From the NCBI RefSeq assembly GCF_902686445.1, contig NC_062217.1, forward strand, positions 86,547,758 to 86,611,757: a DNA stretch of 64,000 nt, in the 5' to 3' direction. The position numbers and the translations under genes were made by a program. The DNA comes from Sciurus carolinensis (Eukaryota > Chordata > Mammalia > Rodentia > Sciuridae). This document shows positions 1 through 11,251 of this stretch, piece by piece (the stretch's first letter is position 1; each line of letters begins with the position of its first letter). The notes beneath the pieces are model-generated. The model did no database searches, was not told where the DNA came from, and was given only the letters and a program-made list of their open reading frames with translations.

Positions 1-300
1 TCATTTTTTTTATCTCCTTGAAGACGAATTCTAGAACAGATCATTAAGTTTTTAAAGCAGAAAGAGTGAGTTCTCCAAATAAGTTCTTTTTCAAGAATTT
101 TGACTCTTAAAGGTCTGTTGGGTTCCATATGAATTTTAGGATGAATTTTCTATTTCTGCAAAAACATCATCGGGAATTTGGTAAGGGCTGCATTGAGTGT
201 ATGAATCATATTGGTTAGTATTGTCATCTTAATATCAGGTGTTCCAAACCATGAATGGAGGATGGCTTTCCATTTATTTGCATCTTTCGTAATTTCTTTT
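1..300 (-). mobile_element. Old L1 ORF2 fragment, antisense
   Basis: On the minus strand this reads as a decayed L1 reverse-transcriptase/thumb-region segment. The plus-strand wording ('tttctgcaaaaacatcatcgg', 'cttaatatcaggtg') is typical of an inverted mammalian L1. It resumes at 1500 after a younger insertion, where 'attcctttcagcaatatttt' continues the same L1 text. No open frame survives. The family assignment is by eye. Confidence 0.55.
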
Positions 301-1499
301 TTTTTTTTCTGCATTTTTTACTGGTGCATTGTAGTTGTACATAATGATGGGATTTGTTATTACATATTTGTACATGTACATAATACAACAATATAATTTG
401 GTCAATATCACTCCCCAGCACATCCCCCTCCCTCCCTCCCACCTTTTGACCCCTTTCCTCTGCTAATCCCCTTTTGATTTTTAGGAGATCCACCCCTACC
501 TTTCTTTTCCTTTTTCCTTCTGCATATGGGAGAAAACATACAAACCTTGACCTTTTGAGTTTGATTTAGTTCATTAACATGATAGTCAAGTTTTACATCC
601 AGTTTCCTGCAAATGCCATAATTTCATTTTTTTTCTTTTTCTTTTTTTTTTTTTTTTGGTACCAAGAATTGAACCCAGGAGTGCTTAATCACTAAGCCAC
701 ATCTACAGCCCTTTTTTATATTTTATTTAGAGATAGGGTCTTGTTGAGTTGCTTAGGGCCTCACTAAGTTGCTGAGGCTGACACTGAACTCACAATCCTC
801 CTGCTTTGACCTCCAGAGCTGCTGGAATTACGGGTGTGTGCCACCACACCCAACTTCATTTTTCTTTATGGCTGAATAAAATTCCATTGTGTATATATAC
901 TACATTTTCTTTATTCATTCATCTCTTGATAGACACATAGGTTGATTCCATGCCTTGGCTACTGTGAATTGTGCCACTATAAACATGGGTATGCCGGTAT
1001 CACTGTAGTAAGATGACTTCAATTCTTCAGGATAAATACAAGAAGTGGTATAGTTGGGTCATATGGTGGTTCCATGCCTAAGTTTCTGAGGAGTCTACAT
1101 ACTGATTTCCATAAATGTTGTACTAATTTACAGTCCCACCAACAGTGTAAAAGTATTCCTTTTTCTCTACATCCTCTCCAGCATTTATTATTATTTGTAT
1201 TCTTGATGACTGCCAGTCTGACTGATATGAGATGAAATCTCAGTGTAGTTTTGTGTTTCCTGAATTACAAATGATGTTGAGCATTTGTTTATGTATTGGT
1301 TGGCCATTTTTATTTCTTATTTTGAGAAGTGTCTGCTTAACTCATTTACCCATTTATTAATTAGGTTATTTGATTTTTGGGCGTAAAGTTTTGGAGTTCT
1401 TTATATATTCTAGATATTAATCCTCCATCAGAAGAATAGCTAGCAAAGATTTTTTTCCCATTCTGTAGGTTTTCTCTCCACATTCCTTTGCTGTGCAGT
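301..1499 (-). mobile_element. 5'-truncated L1 (3'UTR and ORF2 C-terminus), antisense
   Basis: A poly-T start is followed by inverted L1 3'UTR (pyrimidine-rich 410-480) and then the inverted ORF2 C-terminal region, including the block around 'attccattgtgtatatatac'. It splits an older antisense L1. The flanks 'tctttcgtaatttctttt' (about 283-300) and 'tcttctataattccttt' (about 1500-1516) look like a diverged target-site duplication. It carries many stops, so it is not functional. A MEN-type SINE interrupts it at 642-854. Confidence 0.7.
642..854 (-). mobile_element. MEN-type B1-ID dimeric SINE, antisense
   Basis: A poly-T run leads into an inverted ID monomer ('ttgaacccaggagtgcttaa', 'gagccacatct' variant) and then an inverted B1 monomer ending in 'ccaccacaccca'. 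Flanking 'ttcattttt' on both sides (about 622 and 855) suggests a duplicated target within the host L1. Confidence 0.85.
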
Positions 1500-1618
1500 C
1501 TTCTATAATTCCTTTCAGCAATATTTTGCAATTTTCAGTATACAAGTCCTTTGCCAATTTGATTGAGTTTTTATTCCTAGTTTATTCTTTTTGTTGTTAT
1601 TATAAATAGAATTCTTTT

Positions 1619-1788
1619 CTTTTTCTTTATTTTTTCTTTTTAGTTATACATGACAATAACATGGAGTATAACTTCCCATTTTTGTGGTTGCACATGATGT
1701 GGAGTTGTACCAGTTGTGTATTCACATATGAACATAGGAAAGTAATGTCTAATTCATTCTACTGTCTTTTCCATTCCCATAGAATTAT
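1619..1788 (-). mobile_element. Short L1 3'-end insertion, antisense
   Basis: An inverted L1 3'UTR tail ('ttatacatgacaataacatg', 'tctactgtcttttccattcc') of about 170 bp sits between 'atagaattctttt' (1606-1618) and 'atagaattatttt' (1789-1801). This is a 13-bp target-site duplication with one mismatch. It is a strongly 5'-truncated insertion with no ORF. Confidence 0.8.
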
Positions 1789-2021
1789 TTTCTTAATTTT
1801 CTTAACAGTGTATTTATTGTTAGTGTATAGAAATATAAGTGGTTTTTGTGTGTTGGTTTTGTATCCTGCTACATTGCTGAATCCATTCATTAACCTTCTT
1901 CCTGATCTGAGAGGAAAAGCATTGAGTCTTTTACCAACACATTTAATGTTAGATGTGAGTTTTTCATACAATACTTTATTAGTTGAGATTGTTTTCTTCT
2001 CTTCCTAGCATAATAAGGGGT

Positions 2022-2117
2022 TTTGGTTTTTAGTTTTTATTTGTAATGCTGGGGATTCTATCCAGGGTTTCCCACATGTTAGGCAAGTACTCTACCACAG
2101 AGCTAAATCCTCAGCTT
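2022..2117 (-). mobile_element. ID-type SINE, antisense
   Basis: An inverted single ID monomer ('aatgctggggattctatcc', 'ggcaagtactctaccacaga', 'gctaaatcctcagc') with a degraded T-rich tail on its left. The box B region reads 'ttctatccag', so it is old and diverged. Confidence 0.75.
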
Positions 2118-2824
2118 CAAGTATTTTTATTATGAAAGACTGTTGAATTTTGTTACATGTTTTCTCTGCAGCAATTGAAATGATTGTGTGGATGTCCCCC
2201 CTTTATTCTGTTAATGTGATATATTAAATTGATCAACTTTCCTGTCCTATATTATATGCCAAGAATCAATCCCATTGGTCATGGTATATGATTCTTTATA
2301 CACTGTCGAATATAGTTTAATACATGATTCAATGACGTTTGTCAAAAGGGCCCAAATCATTCAATAATAACCAGTGTTATCAACAATTGGTGCTGTCAAA
2401 ACTGACTATTGATATTCAAAAGAATAAAATTGGATCTTTACCCAAAACCATCTATAAGTTTTGACTCAAAATGGATCAAAGACCTATAACATATGAACTA
2501 AAATTACAAAAAATTTTAGAAGAAAACTTAAAGACTTTGAACTTTGCAATTACGTTTTTGATATGAAAACAAAAGCATAAGAAACAAAAGAAAAAATACA
2601 TAATTTAGACTTCATCACAATTAAAACCTTTTGTGTATCCAATGACATTACTGAGAAAGTGAAAAGACAACAAAAAATAGAAGAAAGTATTTGTGTATCA
2701 TACATCTGAAAAGGAATTACTATGCAGGATATATAAAGAACTCTTATAACTAAACAACAAAGAAACAACCTAATTCAAAAATGAACAAAATGCTCAAATA
2801 GATCTTTCTTGAAAGAAATATATA

Positions 2825-3030
2825 GCCAGACATGGTGGTACATGCCTGTAATCCCAGTTATTCAAAAGGCTAAGACAGGAGGATTGTAAAGTCATGGCCA
2901 GTCTGGGCAATTTAGTGAAACCCTCTCAAAATAAAATAAAATAAAAAAGGTTGGGGACATAACTTCATGGTGCAGCTCTTCCCTAGCATGCTTAAAGCAT
3001 TGGATTTAATCTCTAGTAACACAAAAGAAG
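2825..3030 (+). mobile_element. MEN-type SINE, sense, degraded
   Basis: The B1 monomer ('gccagacatggtggtacatg', 'cctgtaatcccagtta') is followed by an A-rich linker and an eroded ID monomer ('ggttggggacataacttcat'). A purine-rich tail follows. Confidence 0.8.
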
Positions 3031-3085
3031 AAAAAGAAAGAGGAGGACTGAGAAAAATAAGAAATAAAAATGACCAACAACAACC

Positions 3086-3310
3086 CAGGCACAGTGGCAC
3101 ATGCCTGTAATCCCAGCAGTTTGGGAGGCTGAGGCAGGAGTATCACAGGTTCATAGCCAGTCTCAGCAAAAAGTGAGGTGCTAAGCAACTCAGTGAGACT
3201 GTGTCTCAAAATACAAAATAGGGCTAGGAATGTGGTTCGGTAGTCGAGTGCCCCTGAGTTCAATATCCAGTATATCCAGTACCCCCCCAAAAAAGAAAAA
3301 CAAAACAAAA
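3086..3310 (+). mobile_element. MEN-type SINE, sense
   Basis: The B1 monomer ('ggcacagtggcacatgcctg', 'gaggctgaggcaggagtatc') has an internal 'gtgaggtgctaagcaactca' duplication of the kind seen in several copies here. The ID monomer ('gggctaggaatgtggttcgg') and an A-rich tail follow. Confidence 0.85.
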
Positions 3311-3889
3311 AAAAGTTGCTCAAAATCACTGATAATTCAAATCAAATTCACAATGAGGTACTACCTCACATGTATTGGGATAACTACTATTAGTACCAAA
3401 TAAACAAATTAGAAAACGACAAGTGTTGCGGATGTGGAAAAGTTGGAATGATTTTTGATATTGGTAAAAAATTGTGCCGCCATTATGTAGAACAGTACGA
3501 TCTTTCCTCAAGAAGTTAAAATTTGAGTTGCCATAAAATCCAGCATTCCACTTCTGGATATAGAACCAAATAAATTGTAAACTTGGCCTCAAAGATATAT
3601 TTGTACATTCTGCTCTTTGAAGTGCTTTTCAGAAAGCCAGAACATGGAAAGAATCCAGGTACCCATCAGTGGTTGAATGAACAAACAAAAGGTGGGACAT
3701 ACATATAAGGAAATACCATTCAGTCTTAAAAAGAAAGTTCTGACAGAAGCTACAACAAAGCCGAAACTTGAGGATGTTACACAAAGTGAAAAAAGTCAAT
3801 AAACCCCTCTAGTGGGGATGCTGATTGGCAACAGTGGAGAGTGTGTGACAGAGCAAAATAAATAAATAAATAAAGAAGTAGTGGAGGAA

Positions 3890-3956
3890 TAGAAAAGGAT
3901 CAGGGTCCCACAGTCCTCTTCAAGGGCACACCTTCAATGGCCTAAAGACTTCCTAC
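3890..3956 (-). mobile_element. MaLR-type LTR fragment, antisense
   Basis: 'agggtcccacagtcctcttc' and 'cttcaatggcctaaagactt' match, inverted, the mid part of the MaLR-like LTRs seen elsewhere in this window (for example near 11760). Only about 65 bp is recognisable before a SINE begins. 3800-3889 contains an ATAA repeat and nothing else I can name. Confidence 0.4.
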
Positions 3957-4170
3957 TAGCCAGGCATGGTAGCATGTACCTGTAATACCAGTAACTCAGG
4001 AGACTGAGGGATGAGAATTGCAAGTTTGAGACCAGCCTCAGCAACTTAGTGAGACCCTGTCTCAAAAGAAAATGAAAACAACAAAAACAAAAACAAAAAT
4101 GTAATAAAAGGAGTGGGGATGTGACTCAGTGGTCAAGCACCTCTGGGTTCAATCCCCAGTACCAAAAGAC
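3957..4170 (+). mobile_element. MEN-type SINE, sense
   Basis: The B1 monomer ('gccaggcatggtagcatgta') leads to an A-rich linker and the ID monomer ('gtggggatgtgactcagtgg', 'gggttcaatccccagtacca'). Confidence 0.85.
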
Positions 4171-4189
4171 AAACAAAAAACCCTAAAAT

Positions 4190-4332
4190 GGATCACAGTT
4201 CTAAATTTAAAATACATAGCACAAAACTCTTAGAGGATAACATAGGTGAATTTTTAGCTGCAGCACCAAAGGCATGATCTCTGAAAGATAGAATCAATAA
4301 GCTGGAATTCATTATTTTAAAAAAGTCCTGCT
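4190..4332 (+). mobile_element. Old L1 fragment, sense; target of the full-length L1
   Basis: Sense L1 ORF2 text ('aaatggatcacagttctaaa', 'tagaggataacataggtgaa', 'gcatgatctctgaaagatag') continues past the younger L1 at about 11252 ('ctgtaagtgacactgtctaa'). The younger L1 therefore inserted into an older one. Confidence 0.6.
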
Positions 4333-5961
4333 GGAGATCTAAGATGGCAGACTAGAAGGAGGCTACGTTCCTTGTCACGGCATGACTCAGGATTCAAGCA
4401 GAAGAAATACTGTTTCTCTGTGAGGCAGTCATTGCTGCTCACTGATCCCCTGCTGTTTACCCCATTCATCCATCACCATCACCCACAGTCTCCCACCATA
4501 TCACCTACTTTTTGAGTGCAGATAATTCATTGATTGCCGCCTATCATCCTCCATTTGCCCGTTTGCCACCTATTGCCAGCTCATCACCCGCCTTTCACCT
4601 ACCCATTGCCCACTGCCCAACATCCACCCACCAACCATCCATTGTTATCCTACATACTGCCTAAAGACTGCCCATGGATCGCCTGCTTCCTGTTGTTTCC
4701 TGAAAGTCCATTGTCACAGTAGCTGCAGGTTTGGTTGCACAAAACTGCTGCCATTTGGGGGCAACAGCCAGGGCCTGCAGGTTTGCTGTTGCAGGTGCCA
4801 CCATCTTGGGGCATGGCCACCTTGGTCTGGGGACTTAGACCAGAGTCTGGAGATATATTGGGGTACCTGAAGGTCTGGTTGCACCTGAGGTCTTCCTGCT
4901 TGGTGTGGCAGTGACTGCCATCTGGTTGCCTCTTTGCAGAGTCACTTCTTTCTGTAAGCGCACGCCTGGTCGTCCCTCTGCAAGTTGAAAGGCCATTGAC
5001 ATCTTGGGATTGCAGCAATGCAGCGTCTAGGGAAGCAGAAGCCCAGGTACATCAGATTGCACTTGGGTTTGCCTGGGTCAATCTGGGTCTGGCAAGCCTG
5101 TGAAAAGTCAGAGACTAGGGGCCGTTCCCTGTGGGGAGCAGAGGTTGAAGAAACTGGAGAAACTGGAGAAAACTGGGCTCTCTCCAGCTCAGTGAGTCCT
5201 GAGGTGTGCAGGGATGGAAGGGGCCAGCTACAATGGGTGGGAAGACTGTAAGAGGGTGTGAGGGTATTTTGCTATCGGCTTACCCACCCAAACCAGTCCA
5301 GCACCCACTGCACTGGATCTACCATCAAACTTCAGAAAGAAGGGAAATGGAGAATATTTTTGAAAGCCAAGAGAAGTAATTGTTCAATTTTGAGACTTTC
5401 CTCTTTTTTTTTTTCCACCTTCTGACTCATCCCTCTACCATCTTCAAATCCCAATATTTTTTGTATATCAATTTATATTGAATAGTATATGACAGTCTTG
5501 TTGTGTATTTCTATATTTTTACTTTTTTTAAAAAAAATCTATATTTTTTTTCTTTCACCTACCTGTCTCCCAAGATTCTCTTTCTCACTTCTCTCATACT
5601 AACAGTCATCTTCTATTAATTCATCCCTTGTTCTTTCTGTAAATTTTTACCTCTATCTTCTCTCCCTCATAAACATCACATCTTACACTATTTCTATTCC
5701 CTCACTACGCATCATTTAAAATGGTAAACCCTTTTAGCAAACTTACTGTTTATATTGTAGACAATAATCGATTACTTCATTCTGACTATTGTGCCAAAAT
5801 GAAAACACCTTAAGAGGAGACATTTGGTTTAAGGTGGTATATTGTTTTCATTTGGTGCTGTTAATGTTGGTCTCCCCCTTAAAGGTGAGGTACTGGAAAC
5901 CTTCAAGGACACTAAAAGACTGCAGGGTAGAATCTGTACCTCCTCAGCTCCATACCACTAG
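4333..5961 (+). promoter_or_regulatory. L1 5'UTR / internal promoter region
   Basis: About 1.6 kb lies between the 5' end of the element and the ORF1-like ATG at 5962. The first part is C/T-rich with degenerate 'ccattgccca'-like repeats (4440-4700). The middle (4720-5270) is relatively G-rich and the last part is AT-rich. L1 5'UTRs carry an internal Pol II promoter. Activity in this copy is not shown. Confidence 0.7.
4341..4348 (+). promoter_or_regulatory. YY1-like site at the L1 5' end
   Basis: AAGATGGC lies 9 bases from the element's first base. In primate L1 a similar AAGATGG core binds YY1 and fixes the transcription start. Its position supports a genuine, untruncated 5' end. Function in this copy is inferred. 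Confidence 0.5.
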
Positions 5962-7163
5962 ATGAGAAGACACACAAACAACATGAAAAAACAAGGGAAC
6001 AAATGATGTTGGCCATGGGTTTAGCATAGACAGTTTTTTACAATGTTAAGGTATGTTTCTACTATCTCTATTTTTTTCTAGTGTTTTGAAAATGAAACGA
6101 TGCTGCATTTTGTCAAATGCTTTCTCTGCATCTACTGAGATAATTATATGATTCTTGTCTTTAGTCTATTGATGTGATGAATAAGACAAGGTGACTTAAA
6201 TAAGCCAAGGTGTTCTAACAATAGAATCCACAGACAACACAGTAGAAGAAATATCAGAAATGGAGTTTAGAAAATATATGGTTAAATTGATCTTCTAAAT
6301 AAAGAATGGTATTGGAAAGAAAATACAGGAAGGGAAAGATGACTTCAATAAAGAGACAGAGATTATAAAAATGAATGAAGAAGACATCTTCAAAATGAGG
6401 GAAACAATAAACCAAATTAAAAATTCAATGGAAAGTATCACCAACAGACTAGACTACTTAGAAGACTGAACCTCAGACAATGAAGACAAAATATATACTC
6501 TTGAAAATAAAATTAAAACCATGAACAGAACTTCCAAGAAATAGGGGATAAATGAAAAGACCAAATTTAAGATTTACTGGAATAGATGAAGGTATGAACA
6601 TACAAACCAAAGGAATGCACAATCTTCTCAATTACATAATATAAGAAAACTTTCCAAACCTAAAGAATGAAAAGGAAAATCAATTACAAGAGGCTTAAAG
6701 GACTCCAAATGTACAAAATTACAGCAGACCCACACCAAGGCACATTATAATGAAAATGACTAACACACAAAATAAGGAGAGAATTTTAAAGACTGTGAGA
6801 GAAAAAAATCAAATTACCTATGGGGGAAACCAATTCAGATGTCAGGTGATTTCTCAACCCAAACCCTCATGCCAGAAGGTCCTGGAATAACATATATCAA
6901 ACTCTGAAAGAAAATGGATGCCAACCGAGAATTTTATATCCATCAAAATTAAGCTTCAGATTTGAAGATGAAATAAAAACCTTCCATCATAAACAAAAGT
7001 AAAAGAATTCACAACTAGAAAGCCTGCACTACAGAACATTCTCAGCAAAATATTCCATGAGGAGGAAATGAAAAAAAAAAAAAAAAAAAAACAATGAAAA
7101 CCAGCAAAGCAAGGAACTACACTAAAGGAAAAGTCAATCAAAGGAGAAACTAAGTCAAGTTAA
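5962..7163 (+). pseudogene. L1 ORF1 remnant (RNA-binding protein), broken
   Basis: An ATG at 5962 opens a short basic N-terminus, which is cut by the inverted block at 6002-6182. After it comes a decayed coiled-coil region (6240-6500) with acidic and basic heptad-like text. Next is an RNA-recognition and C-terminal region whose signature 'TPRHIIM' can be read near 6730 and 'QPRILYP'-like text, frame-shifted, near 6925. The last part near 7000-7060 reads 'KEFTTRKPALQNIL', close to the usual L1 ORF1p C-terminus. Several in-frame stops occur, for example near 6297 and 6466. In living L1s this trimeric protein coats the L1 RNA. Confidence 0.75.
6002..6182 (-). repeat. Perfect 181-bp inverted copy of ORF2 inside ORF1
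   Basis: This block is, base for base by eye, the reverse complement of 8925-9105 in the same element. It includes private mutations such as the A-run plus 'tagagatagtag' that differ from the younger L1 at 49020. It interrupts the ORF1 reading direction. See the findings for possible origins. Confidence 0.9.
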
Positions 7164-7181
7164 AACCAAAAACAAACAAAA

Positions 7182-10100
7182 ATGACCAGGAATACAAATC
7201 ATATCTCAATAATAACTCTGAGTGTTAATGGCCTAAACTCATCAATCAAAAGACATAGACTGGCAGACTGGATTTTAAAAAAAAGACCCAACAATATGCT
7301 GTCTTAAAGAGACTCACCTGCTAGGAAAAGACATGCACAGACTGAAAGTGAAAGGTTGGGAGAAAACACATCCCTCACATGGACTGCATAAACAAGCAGG
7401 GGTTTGCATTCTCATCAGACAAAGTGGACTTCAAACCAAAGTTAGTCAGAAGGGATAAAGAAGGACATTTCATTTTGCTTAAGGGAACTTTACACCAACA
7501 AGACACAACAATTGAAAATATATATGCCCAAAACAATGAAGCATCTACCTACATCAAACAAACCCCCTCTCAGTTTCAAGAATAAAATGGACCACAACAC
7601 AATAATGCTGGGTGACTTTAACACACCTCTCTCACTACTGGATAGATCCTCCAAACAAACACTAAACAAAGAAACTATAGAATTAAATGATGCAATCAAT
7701 GATTTAGACTTAGTGCACACATACAGAGTATTTCATCCATCATCGAGCGAATACAATTCTTCTCAGCAGTACATGGATCCGTCTCTAAAATAGGCCATAT
7801 GTTATGCCACAAAGCAACTCTCAGCGAATACAAAAAAATAGAAATCCTACCCTGCATTCTATGAAATTATAATGGTATGAAACTAGAAATCAATGATAAA
7901 ATTAAAAATAGAAGTTACTCCAACACCTGGAGACTAAATACCATGCTATTGAATGGTGAATGGATAAAAGAAGAAATCAAAGAAGAAATAAAAAAAAATA
8001 CTTACAGGTAAATGAGGATGCCAAATCAACTTGTCAAAATCTCTGGGACTCTATGAAGGTAGTGCTAAGAGGAAAGTTCATTGCATTGAGCTCATACATT
8101 AAAAGAATTAAGTAAATAAATGACCTAATGTTACATCTCAAAAAAAAGTCCTAGGGAAAAAAGAACAAATCAACACCAAAAGCAGCAGAAGACAGGAAAT
8201 AATTAAAATCAGAACTGCAATCAATGAAATTGAAACAAAAGAAACAATTCAAAAAATTGACAAAACAAAAAGTTGGTTCTTTGAAAAAATAAATCAAATT
8301 GATAATCCCTTAGCTACAAGAACAAAGAGAAAGAGAAAAAAAACTCAAATTACTAAAATTCATGATGAAAAAGGAAATATCACAACAGATACTACTAAAA
8401 TACAGAAAATAATTAGAAACTATTTTGAAAATTTATACTCAAATAAAATAGAAAAATTTGAGGACATTGACAATTTTTTAGAGACATATGCTCTACCCAA
8501 ATGATGCAGGAGAACATACACAATATAAACAAATCAATTTCAAGCAAAGAAATAGAAGATGCCATCAAAACTCTACCAACCAAGAAAAATCCTGCACCAG
8601 ACAGATTCTTAGCCGAGTTCTACAAGACCTTCAAAGAAGAATTAACACCAATACTCCTCAAATTATTCCATGAAATAGAAAAGGAGAGAACCCTTCCAAA
8701 CTTATTCTATGAAGGTAGTATCACCCTGATACCAAAACTAGACAAAGAAGCATCAAAGAAGGAAAAATTCAGACCAATATCCCTAATGAACAGACACAAA
8801 AATACTCAATACAATTCTGGCAAATCACATAGAAAAATACTTTAAAAAGATAGTGCACCATGATCAAATGGGGTTCATCCCTGGAATGCAAGGTTGGTTC
8901 AACATATGGAAATGGGTAAATGTAATTCATCACATCAATAGACTAAAGACAAGAATCATATAATTATCTCAGTAGATGCAGAGAAAGCATTTGACAAAAT
9001 GCAGCATCGTTTCATTTTCAAAACACTAGAAAAAAATAGAGATAGTAGAAACATACCTTAACATTGTAAAAAACTGTCTATGCTAAACCCATGGCCAACA
9101 TCATTCTAAGTGAAGAAAAATTGAAAGCATTCCCCCTAAAAACTGAGACATGACAAGGATGCTCTCCTTCACCACTACTATTCAACGTCATCCTTGAAAT
9201 TCTAGCCAGAGCAATTAGACAGACAAAAGAAATTAAAGGGATATGAATAGGAAAAGAAGAACTCAAACTATCACTATTTGCCAACAACATGATTCTATAC
9301 TTAGAAGATCCAAAAAATCCCACCAGAAAACTTCTAGAACTCATAAATGAATTCAGCAAAGTATCAGGATATAAAATCAATACCCATAAATCAAATGCAT
9401 TTCTATACATAAGTGTCAAATCCACTGCAAGAGAAATTAGGAAAACTAGCCCATTCACAATAAACTCAACAAAAATAAAATACTTGGGAATCAATCTAAG
9501 AAAAGAGGTGAAAGACCTCTACAACAAAAACTACAGAACACTAAAGAAAGAAATTGAACAAGACCTTAGAAGATGGAAAGATCTCCCATGCTCTTGCATG
9601 GGCAGAATTAATATTGTCTAAATGGTCATACTACCAAAAGTGTTATACAGATTCAATATGATTCCTGTTAAAATTCCAATGACATTCTTCATAGAAATAG
9701 AAAAAGCAATCATGAAATTCATTTGGAAAAATAAGAGACTCAGAATAGTCAAGGCAATCCTTAGCAAGAGTGAAGCAGGAGACATCACACTACCAGACCT
9801 CAAAGTATACTACAGAGCAATAGTAACAAAAATGGCATGGTATTGGCACCAAAATAGACATGTAGACCAATGGTACTAAATAGAAGACACAGAGACAAAC
9901 CCCACAAATATGGTTATCTCATACTAGACAAAGGTGCCAAAGGTATACATTGTAGAAAAGATAGACTATTCAACCAATGGTGCTAGGAAAACTGGAAATC
10001 CATATGTAACAAAATGAAATTAAACCTCTATCTCTCACCCTGCACAAAAATCAACTCAAAGTGGATCAAAACCTTAGGCACTAGATCAGAGACCCTGTGC

Positions 10101-11005
10101 CTAGTAGAAGAAAAAGTAGGTCTAAATCTTCATCATGTAGGCTTAGGACCTGACTTCCTCAACAAGACTCCTGAAGTACAAGAAGTAAAATTAAGAATCA
10201 ATACATGGGATGGATTTAAACTAAAAAGTTTCTTCTCAGAAAAGGAAACAATCAACAATTTGAAGAGGGAGCCTACAGAATGGAAGAAAATCTTTACCAC
10301 ACACACCTCAGATAGAGCACTAATCTCCAAGATATATAAAGGACTCAAAAAACACCAAAAACAAACAAACAAACAAACAAAAATGAATAACCCAATCAAT
10401 AAATGGACTAAGGAACTGAACAGACACTTCACAGAAGAACTACAACCAATCAAAAAACATGAAAAAATGTTCAACATCTCTTGCAATTAGAGAAATGCAA
10501 ATCAAAACTGCTCTAAGATTTCATCTCATTCCAGTCAGAATGGCAGTTAACAAAAATACAAGCAATAATAAGTGTTGGTGAGGATGTGGCAAAAAAGGTA
10601 CAATCATACATTGTTGGTGGGACTGCAGATTGGTGCAACCACTCTGGAAAGCAGTGTGGAGATTCCTCAAAAAACATGTAATGGAACCACCATTTGACCA
10701 GGCTATCCCACTCCTCAGTTTATACCCAAAGGACTTAAAATCAGCATACTATAGTGATGCAGTCGCATCAATGTTTATAGCAGCTCAATTCACAAGAGCA
10801 AAACTATGGAACCAATATAGATGCCCTTCAACAGATTAATGGATAAAGAAAATTTGGTACACATACACAATGAACTATTACTCAGCCTTAAAGAAGAATG
10901 AAATGGCATTTGCCAGTAAATGGATGGAACTGGAGAATATCATGCTAAGTGAAATAAACCAATTCCAAATAACCAAAGTCTGAATGTTTTCTCTGATAAG
11001 TGGAT
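7182..11005 (+). pseudogene. L1 ORF2 remnant (endonuclease-reverse transcriptase), broken
   Basis: The ATG at 7182 starts in frame with the endonuclease N-terminus ('TLSVNGLNSSIKRHRLADWI' near 7220). The endonuclease region continues to about 7790 and includes 'GDFNTPLS' at about 7612. The linker and RT follow: '[16 protein letters not shown]' near 8570, 'MQGWFNIW' near 8885, and the catalytic FADD region at about 9280, where Asp is replaced ('FANNM'). Thumb and C-terminal regions run to about 10980, with a degraded C-terminal Cys region at 10570-10630. Stops and frameshifts are frequent, for example near 9619 and 9877. The usual intact length is roughly 1,275 residues. Here the longest open piece is about 158 codons. 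Confidence 0.85.
8925..9105 (+). repeat. Source copy of the 181-bp inverted repeat
   Basis: Part of the ORF2 reverse-transcriptase region, in its expected place and orientation. It pairs perfectly with 6002-6182 on the opposite strand, with about 2.74 kb between the arms. Confidence 0.9.
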
Positions 11006-11237
11006 GCTGATCCATAATGGTGGGTAGGGAAGAGTGAAGGAACTTTGGATTGTACAGAAGGGGAATGAGGGCAGGGGGTGGGGGTGGGAATGGAAGGATG
11101 GTAGATTGAGATAAACATTATTACCCTATATACATGTATGAGAAAATTTAAAAATATCACTGTCAAAAAAAGTTAGTGAAAAAATAAATAAAAGTTAAAA
11201 AAAACAAAATAAAATAAAATTTCTAATTCAATGTAAA
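11006..11237 (+). mobile_element. L1 3'UTR and A-rich tail
   Basis: After the ORF2 stop comes 'gataagtggatgctgatcc'-like text, a G-rich tract (11070-11095, 'gcagggggtgggggtggg') and 'attattaccctatatacatg', then an A-rich tail from about 11160. G-rich tracts are common in L1 3'UTRs and can form G-quadruplexes. Confidence 0.8.
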
Positions 11238-11251
11238 AAAAAAGTCCTGCT

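Larger units (their letters stand above)
1500..2335 (-). mobile_element. Old L1 fragment, antisense, with two later insertions
   Basis: This continues the L1 seen at 1-300. The text around 1850-1990 is inverted ORF2 ('ttgctgaatccattcattaa' region) and 2150-2290 is inverted RT ('ctctgcagcaattgaaatga'). It is interrupted by an L1 tail (1619-1788) and an ID SINE (2022-2117). Many stops, no coding capacity. Confidence 0.6.
2340..3800 (+). mobile_element. Old L1 fragment, sense, ORF2 C-terminal half
   Basis: Sense L1 text includes 'aaaatggatcaaagaccta' (2468 region), 'gatataaagaactcttataa' and, after two SINEs, the C-terminal block at 3330-3790 ('caatgaggtactacctcaca', 'ccatcagtggttgaatgaac'). 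It is full of stops and indels and belongs to an old lineage. SINEs interrupt it at 2825-3030 and 3086-3310. Confidence 0.65.
4333..11237 (+). mobile_element. Full-length but defective L1 retrotransposon (about 6.9 kb)
   Basis: A complete L1 layout can be seen: 5'UTR with an AAGATGGC motif at its start, ORF1 remnant, ORF2 remnant with endonuclease, reverse transcriptase and C-terminal cysteine motif, 3'UTR and A-rich tail. It is flanked by 'aaaaaagtcctgct' at 4319-4332 and 11238-11251, a perfect 14-bp target-site duplication, so both ends are real insertion boundaries. L1 proteins normally copy the element's RNA into DNA at an endonuclease nick. Here both ORFs are broken by many stops and frameshifts, and ORF1 also holds a 181-bp inverted block. 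It is full length but incapable of moving itself. Confidence 0.92.

Noticed and set aside
4650..5018. 122-codon minus-strand frame in the L1 5'UTR
   Set aside because: An antisense L1 ORF (ORF0-like) came to mind, but there is no matching sequence I can recognise and composition alone explains it.
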